Shown here: one piece after another, positions 34,854 through 46,322 of the stretch
Layout of the letters: every line of letters begins with the position of its first letter
Position numbering within the stretch: position 1 is the stretch's first letter
From: Favolaschia claudopus
Lineage: Eukaryota > Basidiomycota > Agaricomycetes > Agaricales > Mycenaceae
Assembly: GCA_037176885.1 (NCBI GenBank)
Contig: JAWWNJ010000015.1
Coordinates: 1,488,001-1,552,000 of the forward strand
Length of the DNA stretch: 64,000 nucleotides
Direction of reading: 5' to 3'
Translations under genes and position numbers: made by a program
The notes under the pieces: model-generated
What the model was told of the DNA's origin: nothing
Seen by the model: only the letters and a program-made list of their open reading frames with translations
Databases searched by the model: none

Positions 34854-37203
34854 ATGTTCTCCAAGCTAGCGTTCGTTCTCAGCGCCCTCTTATGCGCTGT
34901 AGTTTCCCAACCAAGTCCGGAAGAACTTGAGCCTCTACTGGAGGCTGCACCGGAGCCGGGACTGGAGCGACGCGTTCCGCTATCTACAGACGATCCCACT
35001 GTCGCTCCTCTGGTCGATCTCCAAGTATTCGCTCCCCCGGCCACGCCAAGGAATGGCAAAAGCTGCACTGTAACGTTGCTAACACATGCTTTCGGTCAGA
35101 AAGTTCACTCAGAGTCAGTGTAAATTTCTGGAACATCGTCCTCACATGCGTCCAAAATTCTAGGAGACGGTTCTTACAACGCTCCTGCGATTGTTGACTA
35201 TATTCCTCCGACTGACGAATCCTGTGGTGAGGTTGGCAAATGGGCCGCGATCAGCATGAACCTTTCTGTCTATTCGTTCGTCGTATTTCCTGATTGACTG
35301 GCGCATCGAAAGTAAAAATTTTCACAGGATTGGCACACAGTATGACAGACTCGGCGCAATCTATCTTTCCCACTCGGAAAGTCAGCTATAATAATCTCAG
35401 GAGAACAAATTCGCTGCTAAATAAAAAGTGTAGTCTGGAGAACCTCAAGCGCAGAACCAACCAAAACCGGCACAATCTGGACCACGTATGATACTCTCGG
35501 ACCCGATCTCGACAATTCTTTTGTTGATAAACCCCTAGTATCAAAGATGTTACACATTTCTCTCCGCTTTTCTCGAAGCCAGGCGACTTGATGATGGATT
35601 TCAGTAACATAATTGCTCCGGATCTTTTGCTGGACGGCGTTTTCGATGGTATGGTACTTCCAGTTACGACTAGTCCTTCGCTTCTCATTTCTTCCCCAGT
35701 TGTACTTAGTGCAACATTCTATCCCCCGACCAAAGTTTTCCCTACCGCAAACACTGCCGATTCCATAATTCCATTGTCCAATCGGGATCCTGCTCTCCCC
35801 AACTTCTTCACCGTTGAAGACGACATCGGCGCCGTGACAAATGTTACGTTGCCCAGCTCGACAGTCGAAGCTTATGTGGAGGTTTTCTGCTCCGGTAATT
35901 CTGCAGAGGAGTTCTGGTATTTGAGTTAGTGCCATTTGCGGGCTCTATCATGCAGTTTTGGCCAATATCTCGTTCCAGATACGCCCGACGAATTTGTACA
36001 AGACTTTCCGGACTCCACTGGGTTGGTCGGAAAGGGTCCTTTCCGTGAAGTACAAGTTCTAGTAAGTTCGTACAAGTCACCTCGGACTCGGGTAATTCAT
36101 TTTCGGGATTTAAGATTGACGAGAATTTGGCTGGTGTTGTTTGGCCGTATGCTGTCATTTACACTGGGGGAATAACACCGTCGAATTGGAGGCCGTTGAC
36201 GAGCTACGGAGCATACGACCAGCCGACGTACTGGGTAGACATCACCCCATTCATCCCGATCCTCGTCGACACCGAAAATCAACACACCGTCGCGCTACGA
36301 GTCGTCGGTCAAGGTACCACTGCCCCTACCTTCAATTCCAATTGGTTTGTTAGCGGCAGCATCCATGTGCGAACCGGGAAAACGAAGACGAGCGGAAAGA
36401 TAACTTCGTATCGCGCACCTGCGCTGAAGATTTCGACTACTGGCGGCTCTAGTGCAGGCAATACCACCGTCTGGACAAAAGTCGTTGCTCACCGCGAGTT
36501 GGCGATTGAGAGCGAGCTGTTCACGTCGGAAGGAAAGAAGATCGTCACGTTCTCCCAGTCGTTGGATTACACCAATACTGCTCAATATGCCGATGAAGGA
36601 AGGGTCCAGGTACGCCGTTCATCCCGTTTACCCCATTTCCGAAGTGCTTAGGATGGCCTGGAAATAAAGTGGGGACAGCAGAGCACTGTCGGGACGACCA
36701 TAGCCAGCCATCAGGGCAAACAAGTCCTCAGAGACGCCTTCAATTACCCGCTCAGCGTATTCTCCAATTACTCGCAGTACGAGCAGGAGTTCGGTGCGTT
36801 CAACGAAATTCCATTCTCAGACGCTTCAATATCTAATCCAGCCTTCGTTCTTTCAGGTAGCTACGGCTCAGAGATCAACCAAACCCACACCCGTGCACTT
36901 CAACCCCCCTTCGGCGTCTACCGCGCCATTCAATCCGTCCAGCACGCTCGGGGTCAAATTGGCATGGACAATTGGCCGGGGTTGCGACACGCGATCAATG
37001 GCAGCGGGACGACGGACCAGACGTTCGCGTACGTGGATGGGCGGGGGGAGTCGTATTTCCGGGACGTTGCGGCGAAGAACGATGGGTGGGTGAGGGATAG
37101 GGTTTGGGGGACGTTGAGGGATGCGAATCCTCCTGTTCCGAAAGAGCAGATTTTTGGGCCGGGTGGGGGACCGGGTTTCAGACGTGATTTATTCTCTAGG
37201 TGA
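34854..37203 (+). CDS. Secreted peptide-N4-(N-acetyl-beta-glucosaminyl)asparagine amidase A-like protein
   Basis: PNGase A-family protein, predicted to release N-glycans from glycopeptides in the secretory pathway or outside the cell. The ATG at 34854 begins a clear signal peptide (MFSKLAFVLSALLCAVVSQP). Recognisable segments, joined across several short introns, are VDLQVFAPPATP, IVDYIPPTDESC, WAAISMNLSVYSYGTQYDRLGAIYL with the typical Asp-Arg, EEFWYLNTPDEF, FREVQVLIDENLAGVVWPYAVIYTGG and YWVDITPFIPIL. They match the beta-sandwich core of the amidase. A C-terminal half with TFNSNWFVSGSIHV and repeated beta-rich segments follows. It ends at the TGA at 37201. Introns fall near 35088-35160, 35280-35335, 35930-35980 and several later sites. 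The ATG lies within overlapping minus-strand frames of the preceding interval, which are not used. Confidence 0.8.
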
Positions 37204-37409
37204 AGGTGTCGTCGTGTGCAATCGAAAGGAATCGAACAAACTTGAGTGTCTATTCTGGAATTCGCGTTCATAAACCACTTATCATCTCTCGTTGCGTGAT
37301 GAGGATATGCTGCAAATCGAACTACATTATTAATTTCTTTCAAGCAATATTCGAATCGGACGGGTCGGAAGACATGGGACGCAATCTCCGCACATACTCT
37401 GACACGATT

Positions 37410-38325
37410 TCAGTTCGAAATATCTTCGAAAAAAGAGAGGTACTGCTTACCCTTGACAGTGTACTGACAAATTCAAGGAACGAGTCAGCATCGCAAAAAC
37501 ACTACTAGGAAAACCACTACGCGTACATTTTGACGGAATACCATCCCATCATCCACAAACCACGTCGGCCCCCCCTCAAGCCCCAAAATATCCTGCAACT
37601 TCTCCAAATGCCGCGCATACGGTATACGCGTGCTTCCATGGACGGTAGTAACAATTCCAAGCTCAGGATCCGATACGGCGAACCACACCATGGCAAAACC
37701 GGCCTTAGCGTTCGTCGTGATATTGGTGTGCGAGGAGACATCGCTAGCCATTTGAGCGTACAGTTTTCCGAGGAGGGTGCGGTGGGCGATGTCGGTGGGG
37801 TCGAAACGCGAGAAGGGGCGGAAGCCGAAGAGGTAGATTTTGTTTTGGTCTGGGGGAGGGGGAGGGGGGGTGGTTTCGTTGATGGGGAGTCTGCGTTTCG
37901 TTTGAAAATAATAATGAATGGAAGAATCCGAAGAGTTATTATGGAATTTGTAGTAATAAATGGTTTCGAACACGCACAGTTGTGGGCGCGTTAATATTGA
38001 TATTGAAGAGGTGCTTCCCAGTGAATGCATCTGGAGTGGAATCGACGGCCTGGTAACTGCTTATTAGTGAATCGTGGTGTTTGAGTTCAAGTTCAATTGC
38101 AAGTGCAGGTGCGCTGGGTCACTGGGCGGCGTTTGTCCCGTACTCTGCTCTTGATACTTACTTGCAGTTTACTTGAAGAGGTTGGAAGCTATAGGAATAG
38201 ACATGTTCTGTGTGCGGGGGTGGAGGAGCGATTTCGTCGGGTCTGATTTGAGTCAAGTCAGTGGCGAGAGCTGGGATTAGGGGTAGATGGGCGACGGACA
38301 AGGTGGGACGACCAAGCGGAGGCAT
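37410..38325 (-). CDS. Uncharacterised protein (three introns)
   Basis: I do not recognise this family. Four exons assemble: the ATG at 38325 (MPPLGRPTLSVAHLPLIPAL), then ATDLTQIRPDEIAPPPP, a second exon reading NYQAVDSTPDAFTGKHLFNI, a third with a Pro run and NKIYLFGFRPFSRFDPTDIA, and a last exon giving YTVKGKQYLSFFEDISN with TGA at 37410. The fourth exon depends on an intron at 37464-37526. The second-to-third exon join keeps the frame only if a GC donor (GCGTGT, intron 37891-37975) is used; with the adjacent GTGCGT donor the second exon must be read in another frame. The first about 25 residues are mildly hydrophobic but not a convincing signal peptide. No catalytic motif is visible. Confidence 0.55.
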
Positions 38326-38465
38326 GTTAGTGAAACTTGGGGCGACAGCAATGAAAGTAGAAGAAATCACGAAGGGATGGCACGAAAGAAAGAGTGGTAT
38401 AGTACATGTGATAATAAGTCAGTATACAAGCTATATTTTCAATCTATTTTGATGATTGGTCCTCC

Positions 38466-39629
38466 TCATTTCTCTTTTAGCAGCAGAAAGAAAGAAAGTC
38501 AGCAACGATAGCGATAGGCGAGAACATGAAGGTATACGCACTCATACCCATCTTTAACCATTTAGGAATCTTCTTCTCCAATGTACTCATAGTGGTACTC
38601 CCACCGCTCTTTGAATCCGAATTTGATGCAGAATTTGACGACGAGGACGCGATAACGGGCGGGGCGGGGAGATCGATTGCCTCTGCGAGTACTTCCGGCG
38701 CTAGAGGCGCGGATACGCCGGAGCCTGTAATGCATACACAGTGTTCAGATGATGTTATGAATTGTGCAAAAGACAAAGGACATACCATTGAGAGCCCGCG
38801 CTTCCTCCACACGCGCGCTGTCTTCAAATCGCAGTAACAGCACCGACGACGGCGCGAGGTTCAAGTCCGAGAGAGTCAGATCGCGGACAGCGGGATCGGA
38901 TACTTTGAGGTCGCGTTTCGGGGGTTGATCTGCGCAGGAGCGGAAACAAACAGCAGTTTGAGTTTACGACGATAGCACTTCAAAAGAAGGAGGGAGAGGC
39001 AGCGGCGCACATACACAATACAAATTTAATCGGCTGGATATCTTCCCTCAGCGACCCGCGTACGAAGGCATAGACCGCGCGCATCTTGCTATTCGAGGGG
39101 AAGACTTTCTCGAGTTGGGTGCGATCGGTGAATTTTATACGGATTGTTGTCTGTTGCGCAAATGTGTTATCAGCAACCGAGTCGCATGATGAGGGTGAAC
39201 GTGAACGGACGGACGCACATTAGGCCATCGATCCCGCTTCGCCTTGTCCGACGCCTCACGCACGGCGCGTAACTGCAGGGGCGCATCGTTCAGCGCTTGT
39301 GTGCGCGCGGTGAGGGTGCTTTGCGCTTGTTTGAGGTCCGCTGCGGTGGGTGTGAAGTAGTCGTCGGGGAGGGGCGCTAATCGATGCGTGGATGTATGAT
39401 ATGTATGAGTTAACTAGAGGCAAGGTGGGTGGGAGAGGGCGGGCGTACGGGGCGGCGCGGCGTAGGATGAGGAGGGTTTGTAGACTTTGAAAGAGGGTGT
39501 GACTGCTGGCGTTGGTTCGGGGGTTGGTTCTGCTGGTGTGGAGGCAGCAGGACTAGTGGTATTTGTTGAGGCTTCAGCCTCAGAGGGCGCAGATACAGCC
39601 TCAGTTGGGGGTGGTTGTTGTTCAGACAT
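38466..39629 (-). CDS. UBX-domain protein (TUG/ASPL- or Ubx4-like)
   Basis: Cdc48/p97 adaptor candidate. It starts at 39629 with MSEQQPPPTEAVS and a Pro/Thr/Ser/Ala-rich N-terminus of about 70 residues. A helical linker follows (LPDDYFTPTAADLKQAQSTL, then REASDKAKRDRWP). A UBX-type ubiquitin fold is then split by introns: TIRIKFTDRTQLEKVFPSNS, AVYAFVRGSLREDIQPIKFV, and LYQPPKRDLKVSDPAVRDLT running into LSDLNLAPSSVLLLRFED. The tail is Ser/Asn-rich and ends PKWLKMEK after a last short exon (stop at 38466). The YQPPKRDL position corresponds to the cis-Pro loop (FPR in classical UBX). The lack of other domains fits the short fungal form. Confidence 0.72.
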
Positions 39630-40080
39630 GGATGAGAGGACAAAGTAAGTTTACTAAGTAATAGACATCAGATTCGGGATGTAATGATATTGTAACACAG
39701 CTAGGAAGACCGCGAATGCCCCCTCACATTGATACAGACGAAGCCTCAACCCACAAACCCTAGGGAAATAGAGTCAGCGACGAGAAGGGTCAACAAAACA
39801 CAAAGTCAGAAAAAAAGTGGTTGTCTCATGTCGTGTATCCCAGGACAGCCGGCAAGCCACCCCTTTGGTATGGGATGCACTCCATTCGAACGCAAATTAC
39901 AAGAAAACATCATGCAAAGAGCGAACGCGAAGAGAGAACTTACTGTGCTGGTGGTAGCGGAAAACAAAAAGTTTTGTTTGCAGTTATTGCGACGCACTCT
40001 ACCCGAGTCCGTAATAGTATGCCATTCGCTTAATTTCGTTCAAGTCGAAGTCGCGCTCGTTAACATTACTGTAGTCTGCT
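39630..40080. other. Intergenic region upstream of the UBX gene
   Basis: About 450 bp between the UBX start and the stop of the next minus-strand gene. A plus-strand open frame (39729-40118) has no motif and runs into the neighbouring coding sequence, so I regard it as chance. The region should contain the UBX promoter. Confidence 0.45.
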
Positions 40081-41715
40081 TTAGACCCCTATGCCCGGCA
40101 CATAATGCTCCGTTTTAACAGCAGGATCCAATACCGCCTCCGAATCCGTCGTCGCATTTCCATTCCCCGCCGTCGTTTGCCCTCCATTTCCATTTTCCTC
40201 CTCCCCACCCATACTAAGCAGCTCCTCCATATCGAATATATTCATGTCCGCATTCATATCCGTGTGCTCAGCATTCTCAAAGAATCCAGCCCCGAGATTC
40301 GTGAGGTCTAAAGACTCGAGGTCGTACGACGCGGCACCCGGGCCACCGGGCTGATTCGCGGCGTCGGAGGTCCCTTGGCCCATTTGTTGTGAAAAGCTGG
40401 CTAAGATGGATGGGGGCGGGCCAGAGGACCCAGAGGCAGCTTGCGAACCGCCATCGACACGCAATGACGCGAACACATCCTCGCCCTCGCCGCTCAACGC
40501 ATTCAAAAAACTCTCCTCCTCCACCTTGATATTCGTCCCGTCCGCGCCGCCCCCTAGGGTATGCGCGATGTCCGGCACGGCGACCACAGGCGTGAACAGT
40601 CCGTCGCCGGCATTCGAGCCCGAGTCGCCGGCGTCGCCGAAGAGATCCGACATGGCGCGGTCGATTTCCATCGCGTCGAGGTCGAGCTCGATGGGCTTGT
40701 CGGCGGTGTTCCCGATGGTGGCCATGTCGACGTCGGGAGCGGGGTTGTCGGCGCCGGTGAGATCGATGTCGACGGGGCGCGGCTGGGGGTCGGAGGTGGC
40801 GGAGGCGGAGGCGGAGGCGAGGGCTGCCATGATTTCGGGGGGGAGCTCGTTAGGGCCGTAGGGGCGTGCGGAGCGTGGGGCGAGGGTGACGGGGGAGGCG
40901 AGGCCTTGGGTGAAGAGGGAGGCCTCTTCGGCGGTTATTCTGAGAGCGCTGGAGGATAGATCGAGCTTTAGAGGGAGGTTCGGCCGCTGGAGGGAGGAAA
41001 TGGAGATGGCGGATGGGCGACGACCTGCGATTGAGGAGGAGCTTGAGAGCGTAGGAGACATAGCGGGATCTGCTAAGGGTGGTGGAGATCCCTCCATGTT
41101 TGTTGTGAAGTCCATTGGTGGGAGGGCTGCACGGGTAGATGTCGGAGAGCGAGATGCAGAGCGCGTTCGTCCGGCTATTGAGTTTGCTTTTGCTTCCGCC
41201 TCCGCCTCAGCTTCCTTTATACGCCGCTCCTCTCGGCCAAGGTCTCGTTGTAGCACGGAAATTGCTCGAAGCTGTTTTCATGTGAGGGCAGATGAGGTGA
41301 ACAAGAACAAATGAACTTGCCAATTGCGATTCAATCGAATCGCAGAGCTGATCGTATTTCTCGAGTTCGCGCCCCAGTCCGGCAGTCAGAGATTGTGGAG
41401 GAGCAGGAGCATAGTTTTGGATCAAACTGAATTTATTGAACACGATGAATTCAAGTTCCCCGCATGATATACGTACAGCCTGCGCGTATCTGCATAGAAG
41501 CCATACAGTTGACCAGTTTTGACAACAGCATTTTTGAGACAAGTGGACAGAGCGGTTACTTCAGGAACAAGAATTCCCGGTGGGAGTGGGTCTGGGGGAG
41601 GTGGCATGGATTTTGCTGCATCTTGTTGGGATTTTACAGGATCGGAGGAGGAGGCTGCTGCTGCTGCTTTAGATACAGATGCTTTTCTATGCAAAGGTCG
41701 TGGTTTGGGAGGCAT
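40081..41715 (-). CDS. Acidic, Ser/Pro-rich nuclear-type protein with N-terminal coiled coil
   Basis: Not assigned to a family. It starts at 41715 (MPPKPRPLHRKAS). After a Pro-rich segment, two short introns join a helical region: EVTALSTCLKNAVVKTGQLY, then SLTAGLGRELEKYDQLCDSI, then ISVLQRDLGREERRIKEAEA, which looks like a coiled coil. The large last exon is disordered and Ser/Pro/Ala-rich. It ends with acidic patches typical of activation domains (NAEHTDMNADMNIFDMEELL). The combination of a helical bundle with a long acidic tail resembles fungal Mediator tail subunits, but that is only a suggestion. It is divergently arranged with UVRAG/Vps38; 132 bp separate the start codons. Confidence 0.6.
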
Positions 41716-41847
41716 AATGAGCACTAAGAGATTCCAAGTATTTGCCGATGAAAGTGGTTTGAGTTGAAGTCAATTAGCCGAGCGATCAACCAACTCTACT
41801 CTTGTTCTGCTTCCACTGGCTGGCTGGCGCCTGGCTAACTCTCGACG
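41716..41847. promoter_or_regulatory. Short bidirectional promoter region
   Basis: Only 132 bp lie between two divergent start codons, so promoter and 5' UTR of both genes must be shared or overlap. No TATA box is visible. Confidence 0.5.
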
Positions 41848-44800
41848 ATGGCTGAGGGCTCAGAAGTGTCCGCCTTCTCCCAGGTCCATTCTCTCCCCAC
41901 TCGTTACACGCTTTCTCAACGTACTTTAGCGCCGTGTACGACATATTACCGCCATTCAAATCCGCAACCTCACCGCGTTCCCTGTCCGCGATGCCTTTGC
42001 CTCTGCTCTCTCTCAACCTTCAGAACAATCCCAATTCACTGCCCCGGGATATCTCTCCGATGACCTCGATGTTACTCTCTCCAAGAAGCGCGGCAGACGA
42101 ATATCTACCAATTCCGTAGGCACATTCAAGAGTCTCAAGTCTGATGATAGTCTCGGAGACGAGGACACCCATTCGCTAACTGATTCGCGGGGAGGGAAAC
42201 GGAGGAGTCTGCGTCTTAGTTTTGGGGGAGGAGGAAGCCCTGCTGCTGCTCGTCAAGCACCAACTATCAGAGGACACCGACCTCGCACAACATCCATGTC
42301 ATCTTCCCTCAACTCCTCCATCCAGTCTTCTGCCGCCGCTCTACCGAGCACTTCCACCGTAATCTCCTCCGCCGTACCGTTCGCGTCGAATTTGCCGGAC
42401 CACTCGCAAACGGGTCTAGAGAAAGTCATCAAGTCGCGTCTCTTTGAAACCTTCATCGCCGTTTCAGTCGAGCCATCCTCGGATTTGGCTGCTGTTGCCG
42501 GGCCCAGCTCCCCTTCCACCTCCGCCGCCCCTCCTTCTCCTGTACCCTCCAACCCTCCCACCTCCCCACGAAGTCCCAAAGCTCCCAACGGTGTCGTGCC
42601 TCGTAAAGGCGTGAAGCCTTCTCCACTCAGTCCTTCCATGGACAAGGCGGCAGCCAACGGTCGACGGGACACGCCGATTTCCCCTACTTCACCTTCGACG
42701 AAACACACCCCCAAGTCTGCTTCGATTTCCGTGCTACGACCCAACGGCAAGGCGGCCACACCGTCTTCTCCGTCCTCGCGTAAATCTCCTCCGCCGCAAA
42801 CACCGCCGTCTACGCCGCGGATTCGGTCTGCGACACCTCCGCCGCCGCCACCGCGCTCTGCTTCCCCTTCGTCGGCTGCACCACTCCTTCCGGACTATCT
42901 ATCCCCTGTACACCGGCCATCTACGAATCCCTTATTTACGATGGACGTGCAATCTGGGGTTTGGAGCAATCCCAGCGGACAGAGGTTGAATATAGAGTTA
43001 TGGGGGAAGGTAGGGGATGATTTGAGGAACGCGGAAACTCTCTCGGGCAAGGGGAAGCAGAAGGAGGAGAGCGGCCTGGATGGGAGTGAGGACGAGGGGT
43101 GGAGGGTTTTAGAAGAGTGGAATTTGGATATGGGGCAGCTGCTGCCTTTGCAAGACGACGTAAGGCGTTTTCGACTATCCTGCACAGTGCAATCAGTCTT
43201 GTTAATATTCTTTTGCCCTGCAGACGCAACTCCCGTTCAACGCGCTCGTGGTTACGCTGCAACCGCCCGGTCGAACGTTTTACCTTCCTCCAGCGAGCAC
43301 GAAATCCGACAGGCGGTCCCCCAGCCCGTCTGTGGAAGCGGGGTATGCGTCGGATCCTGAATCGGGTGGGAAGACTGTGAAGAAGGTCATCGCAGGGGAC
43401 GGCTCGATGGTGCAGTTTTCTACGACGACTGAGGGCGGGGCGGGGGCAGTTGATGTGGTAGCGCTGAGTCGGAGGCGACATCGGAGGGGAGCGGGGGCGG
43501 GGGATGCGGAGCGGGATAAGGTGAAGACTGCTGGGTGGCAAGATCTTTTTAAGTGGGTTATTCTTTCGTATGCGGAAGGACATTTTTTCTGAGCAGATTT
43601 TGATGTAGGCTGGCGATGTTGCAGTCGTCGATACAGGATAATCAGGTTTCGCTCAACGACGTGGTTCGGGAGATTGACAAGGTTTTAGAAGGAGACACGA
43701 CGTCGGCCCTTGTTGGTATTTTTCTGTTGTCCAATTTCGCTGCAACTCAAGACCCGACAGAGACGGGAAGTTTCTGAGCGTGAATCCCTGGTACAGGCTT
43801 TGCGCAAGAATGTTGCTGCGGTGTACGACCAGTCTGAAATCCGTAAGCAGCTCAGTTTATATCAAATATTTCTTGATTTTCGAACGGCTGTAGTGAAAGA
43901 GAAGATTGAGCTGCGTCGACAACAACTGCAGGAGCGACGAGAGATGCTTGCATTAGCTCAAGAACTGCGGGATGAAGACGTGGATTCGGAAGACGCAACA
44001 GAAGAGCAAGTTTCAACTGCACGGTGAGTTGTTCAAATTTATGATTCGGTGAAATCTCATGGAATGTATAGAACCGAACTCATAACCCTGCAGAGTCGAT
44101 TCACACCCACCCGCACCACTCTCATTTCAACGCTCTCAACGATCTTTCCCATCGAACTGCTCTCGCCTCCAGATTTGTTATACACCATTCTGGATGTCCC
44201 GCTTCCTATACCTCTCACCGCGTCGGACCCTGCGCCTCCACTCTTTCTTCCGGCGCATAAAGATGTCACGGACGAAGCTGTCGCGACAGCGCTAGGTTAC
44301 GTTGCGCAAGTGGTGCAGCTTCTTGCGGCCTATTTGGGCAAAGGCCTGGTGTACCCTATTACTTGCATCGGCAGCAGAAGCATGATACGCGACGGGATTT
44401 CTGCCATGGTTGGGCCACGAATGTACGTTTATTTACCTTTTTCTGGTTCTTGGCCTTTTGATTGGCGTGGCATTTTTTTATTCTTCTTCTTTCGTCTGAT
44501 GTGTTTAAGCAATTAGGTTTCCTTTATTTTCGAAGGGCGTGGACACATACCGGTTCGAGTATGGTGTGTTTCTGTTGAACAAAGATATTGAGTTGGTTAG
44601 TTTGTTGAGTTGTGGTGTTGGTGTCGTTGCTATGCTGACGACATACGACTTTTCTTTTTCCAGCTGATGGCGGACCGTGATCTACGTGCTTTGGATATGC
44701 GGCATACCCTACCGAACCTGAAGAACTTGCTTTTGACACTAACCGACGGAGAGGGCGTGCAATTAAGGTATGTTATTTCGCCGTTGCGCTTGGTGTGCAC

Positions 44801-45383
44801 GGAATTTTTTTCCGGAAGTCACAATGACGTTAAAAACGACTTTGACTGTAGAGGTCCGCGGGTGCCCAATTCCCCTGAGCAGGGCCTCACCGGTCTGGAA
44901 TCACCCAGAGCCGAGTCGCCTGTGACGGAAACTGGGTCGAGTACGCCTAAGGCGCAACATAATGAAGAGTTGCCTGGCGAGGGGAATACGCCGCCTGCGA
45001 GTGGGTCCACGACTCCTACGACTACTGACACTGCGAAGAAGGGGCGGTCTTTTATTGGGCTTTCGCCTATAGCTGGATTTTTACGTGCAAGATATCCGTC
45101 TGCGATTCGGGCAACACCAACACCAACACCACCCGCGACGAAGACTAACGACGTGGCACCCGCGGCTGAGGTGGCTGTCAATGTCAATGAGGAGCTGGAG
45201 GATGAGGAAGATCGGCGTACCATTCGGGGAGATGTCGTGGCGGGAGATGTTGGGATGACGGAAGAGGCAGCGGAGACAACTTTGAATGGGGCTGAGCGGG
45301 GGTCGGAAAAGCTAGGCGAGGTTCCTGTCCATGCGACTGCGCCAGCGCATCCTCCGCCTCCGGTTACGCAGCCTGTTAAATGA
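41848..45383 (+). CDS. UVRAG/Vps38-like subunit of class III PI3-kinase complex
   Basis: Homologue of UVRAG/Vps38 (Atg14/UVRAG superfamily), the subunit that directs the Vps34-Vps15-Beclin complex to endosomes. The ATG at 41848 gives a short first exon; after an acceptor TTTAG the frame is RRVRHITAIQIRNLTAFPVRDAF. A C2-like region is interrupted by a very long Ser/Pro/Thr-rich insert (about 42150-42950). It resumes with VWSNPSGQRLNIELWG, and LPFNALVVTLQPPGRTFYLP. A coiled coil follows (KEKIELRRQQLQERREMLAL). The diagnostic C-terminal domain reads GLVYPITCIGSRSMIRDGIS, then DTYRFEYGVFLLNKDIELLM and MRHTLPNLKNLLLTL. About eight short introns. The tail is disordered and acidic, ending TQPVK. Strong at family level; the first exon boundary is an estimate. 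Confidence 0.85.
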
Positions 45384-46322
45384 GGTGCTTAATGATATTA
45401 TACGTTATACGCGAGCTCTCAGGAGCTCGTAGGCTCCGTGTTTTTTTTTCTCAGGATTTCGCGCGACGATCCGGGGTGAAAGCGTTTCCGCGGTAGCTCG
45501 CGTCGAAAAATGCAACCGCGGGTCGATTCAATTTTCGAAGGATGATTGCGGTGATGTGTATACATGACGATGTCGGAGTCGTGTGCAGAGTAAGTTGCAG
45601 CAGTTGGTTAAAATGAATGTTACTTGTGAGAATATGCCAAAACTAGATACCCCGACCATCCATCATAGACCTACAACAAGTAAAGTGCTCTGTATGATTC
45701 ACTAACAAAAGACGAGTATCTACGAGCCGAGTCCAGGGCCGTTTGAATGGAGCAAGTTGCGCTAAGATGTGTTGATGCAGGTCGCATGGAACACGGCGGC
45801 CAGATTCAGTAAAAATTGGGGGGAAAATCAGACGATTTGGGATGAAATGGCAACGGCGGGGCGGGTTTCGGGCTGGAAATGTGATTAGTGTGAAGGGTAG
45901 AAAAGAAATACGAAATAGGTGCGTCTGGCGGCAAACAAAGGGCATCAAAGTTGCATAGCCGCCGGTTTAGTTAGCTGACGACGGGTTTATTCACTCTTAC
46001 TTAGTCTACCACCTTGGGCTCCCTTTTCTCGGACAGAATCTGGAGCTCTCAAAAGGGTCAACTCCGCTCTTTCTCTCTCTTGTCCTCCCCCCTCACTCTC
46101 CCCCACAGCCTACTCGCCGCATTGTATCAACAGTCCCATTAGACCGGGCTCAAAATCAGCTTTCAAGGTATGTTAATTGATGGTGGCTATTCTCTTTCAG
46201 CTCAATGCAATCCAATGTCTAGCAATCCATTGTGCAACTAGTCTTCTCGTTTTCGCCCTCTTTCTCCCTTCGCTTTGTTTTCTGTCCTTTACTGCCCTGG
46301 AGAAGTCACCCGCAACCTTAAA
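45384..46322. other. Intergenic region, UVRAG 3' flank and PUF promoter
   Basis: About 940 bp. It starts with a hairpin and T run just after the UVRAG stop. Around 46050-46110 there is a strong C/T tract of the kind found at fungal transcription starts. A minus-strand open frame at 45643-45948 has no domain and no splice partners. I see no gene here. Confidence 0.5.
45412..45429 (+). repeat. Perfect 7-bp inverted repeat followed by T run
   Basis: CGAGCTC, loop TCAG, GAGCTCG, beginning 29 bp after the UVRAG stop, with nine or more T a few bases downstream. It would fold as a small hairpin in the 3' UTR. Its role is unknown. Confidence 0.5.

Noticed and set aside
45643..45948. 101-codon minus-strand frame upstream of the PUF gene
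   Set aside because: No motif, no splice partners, low-complexity composition; likely chance.
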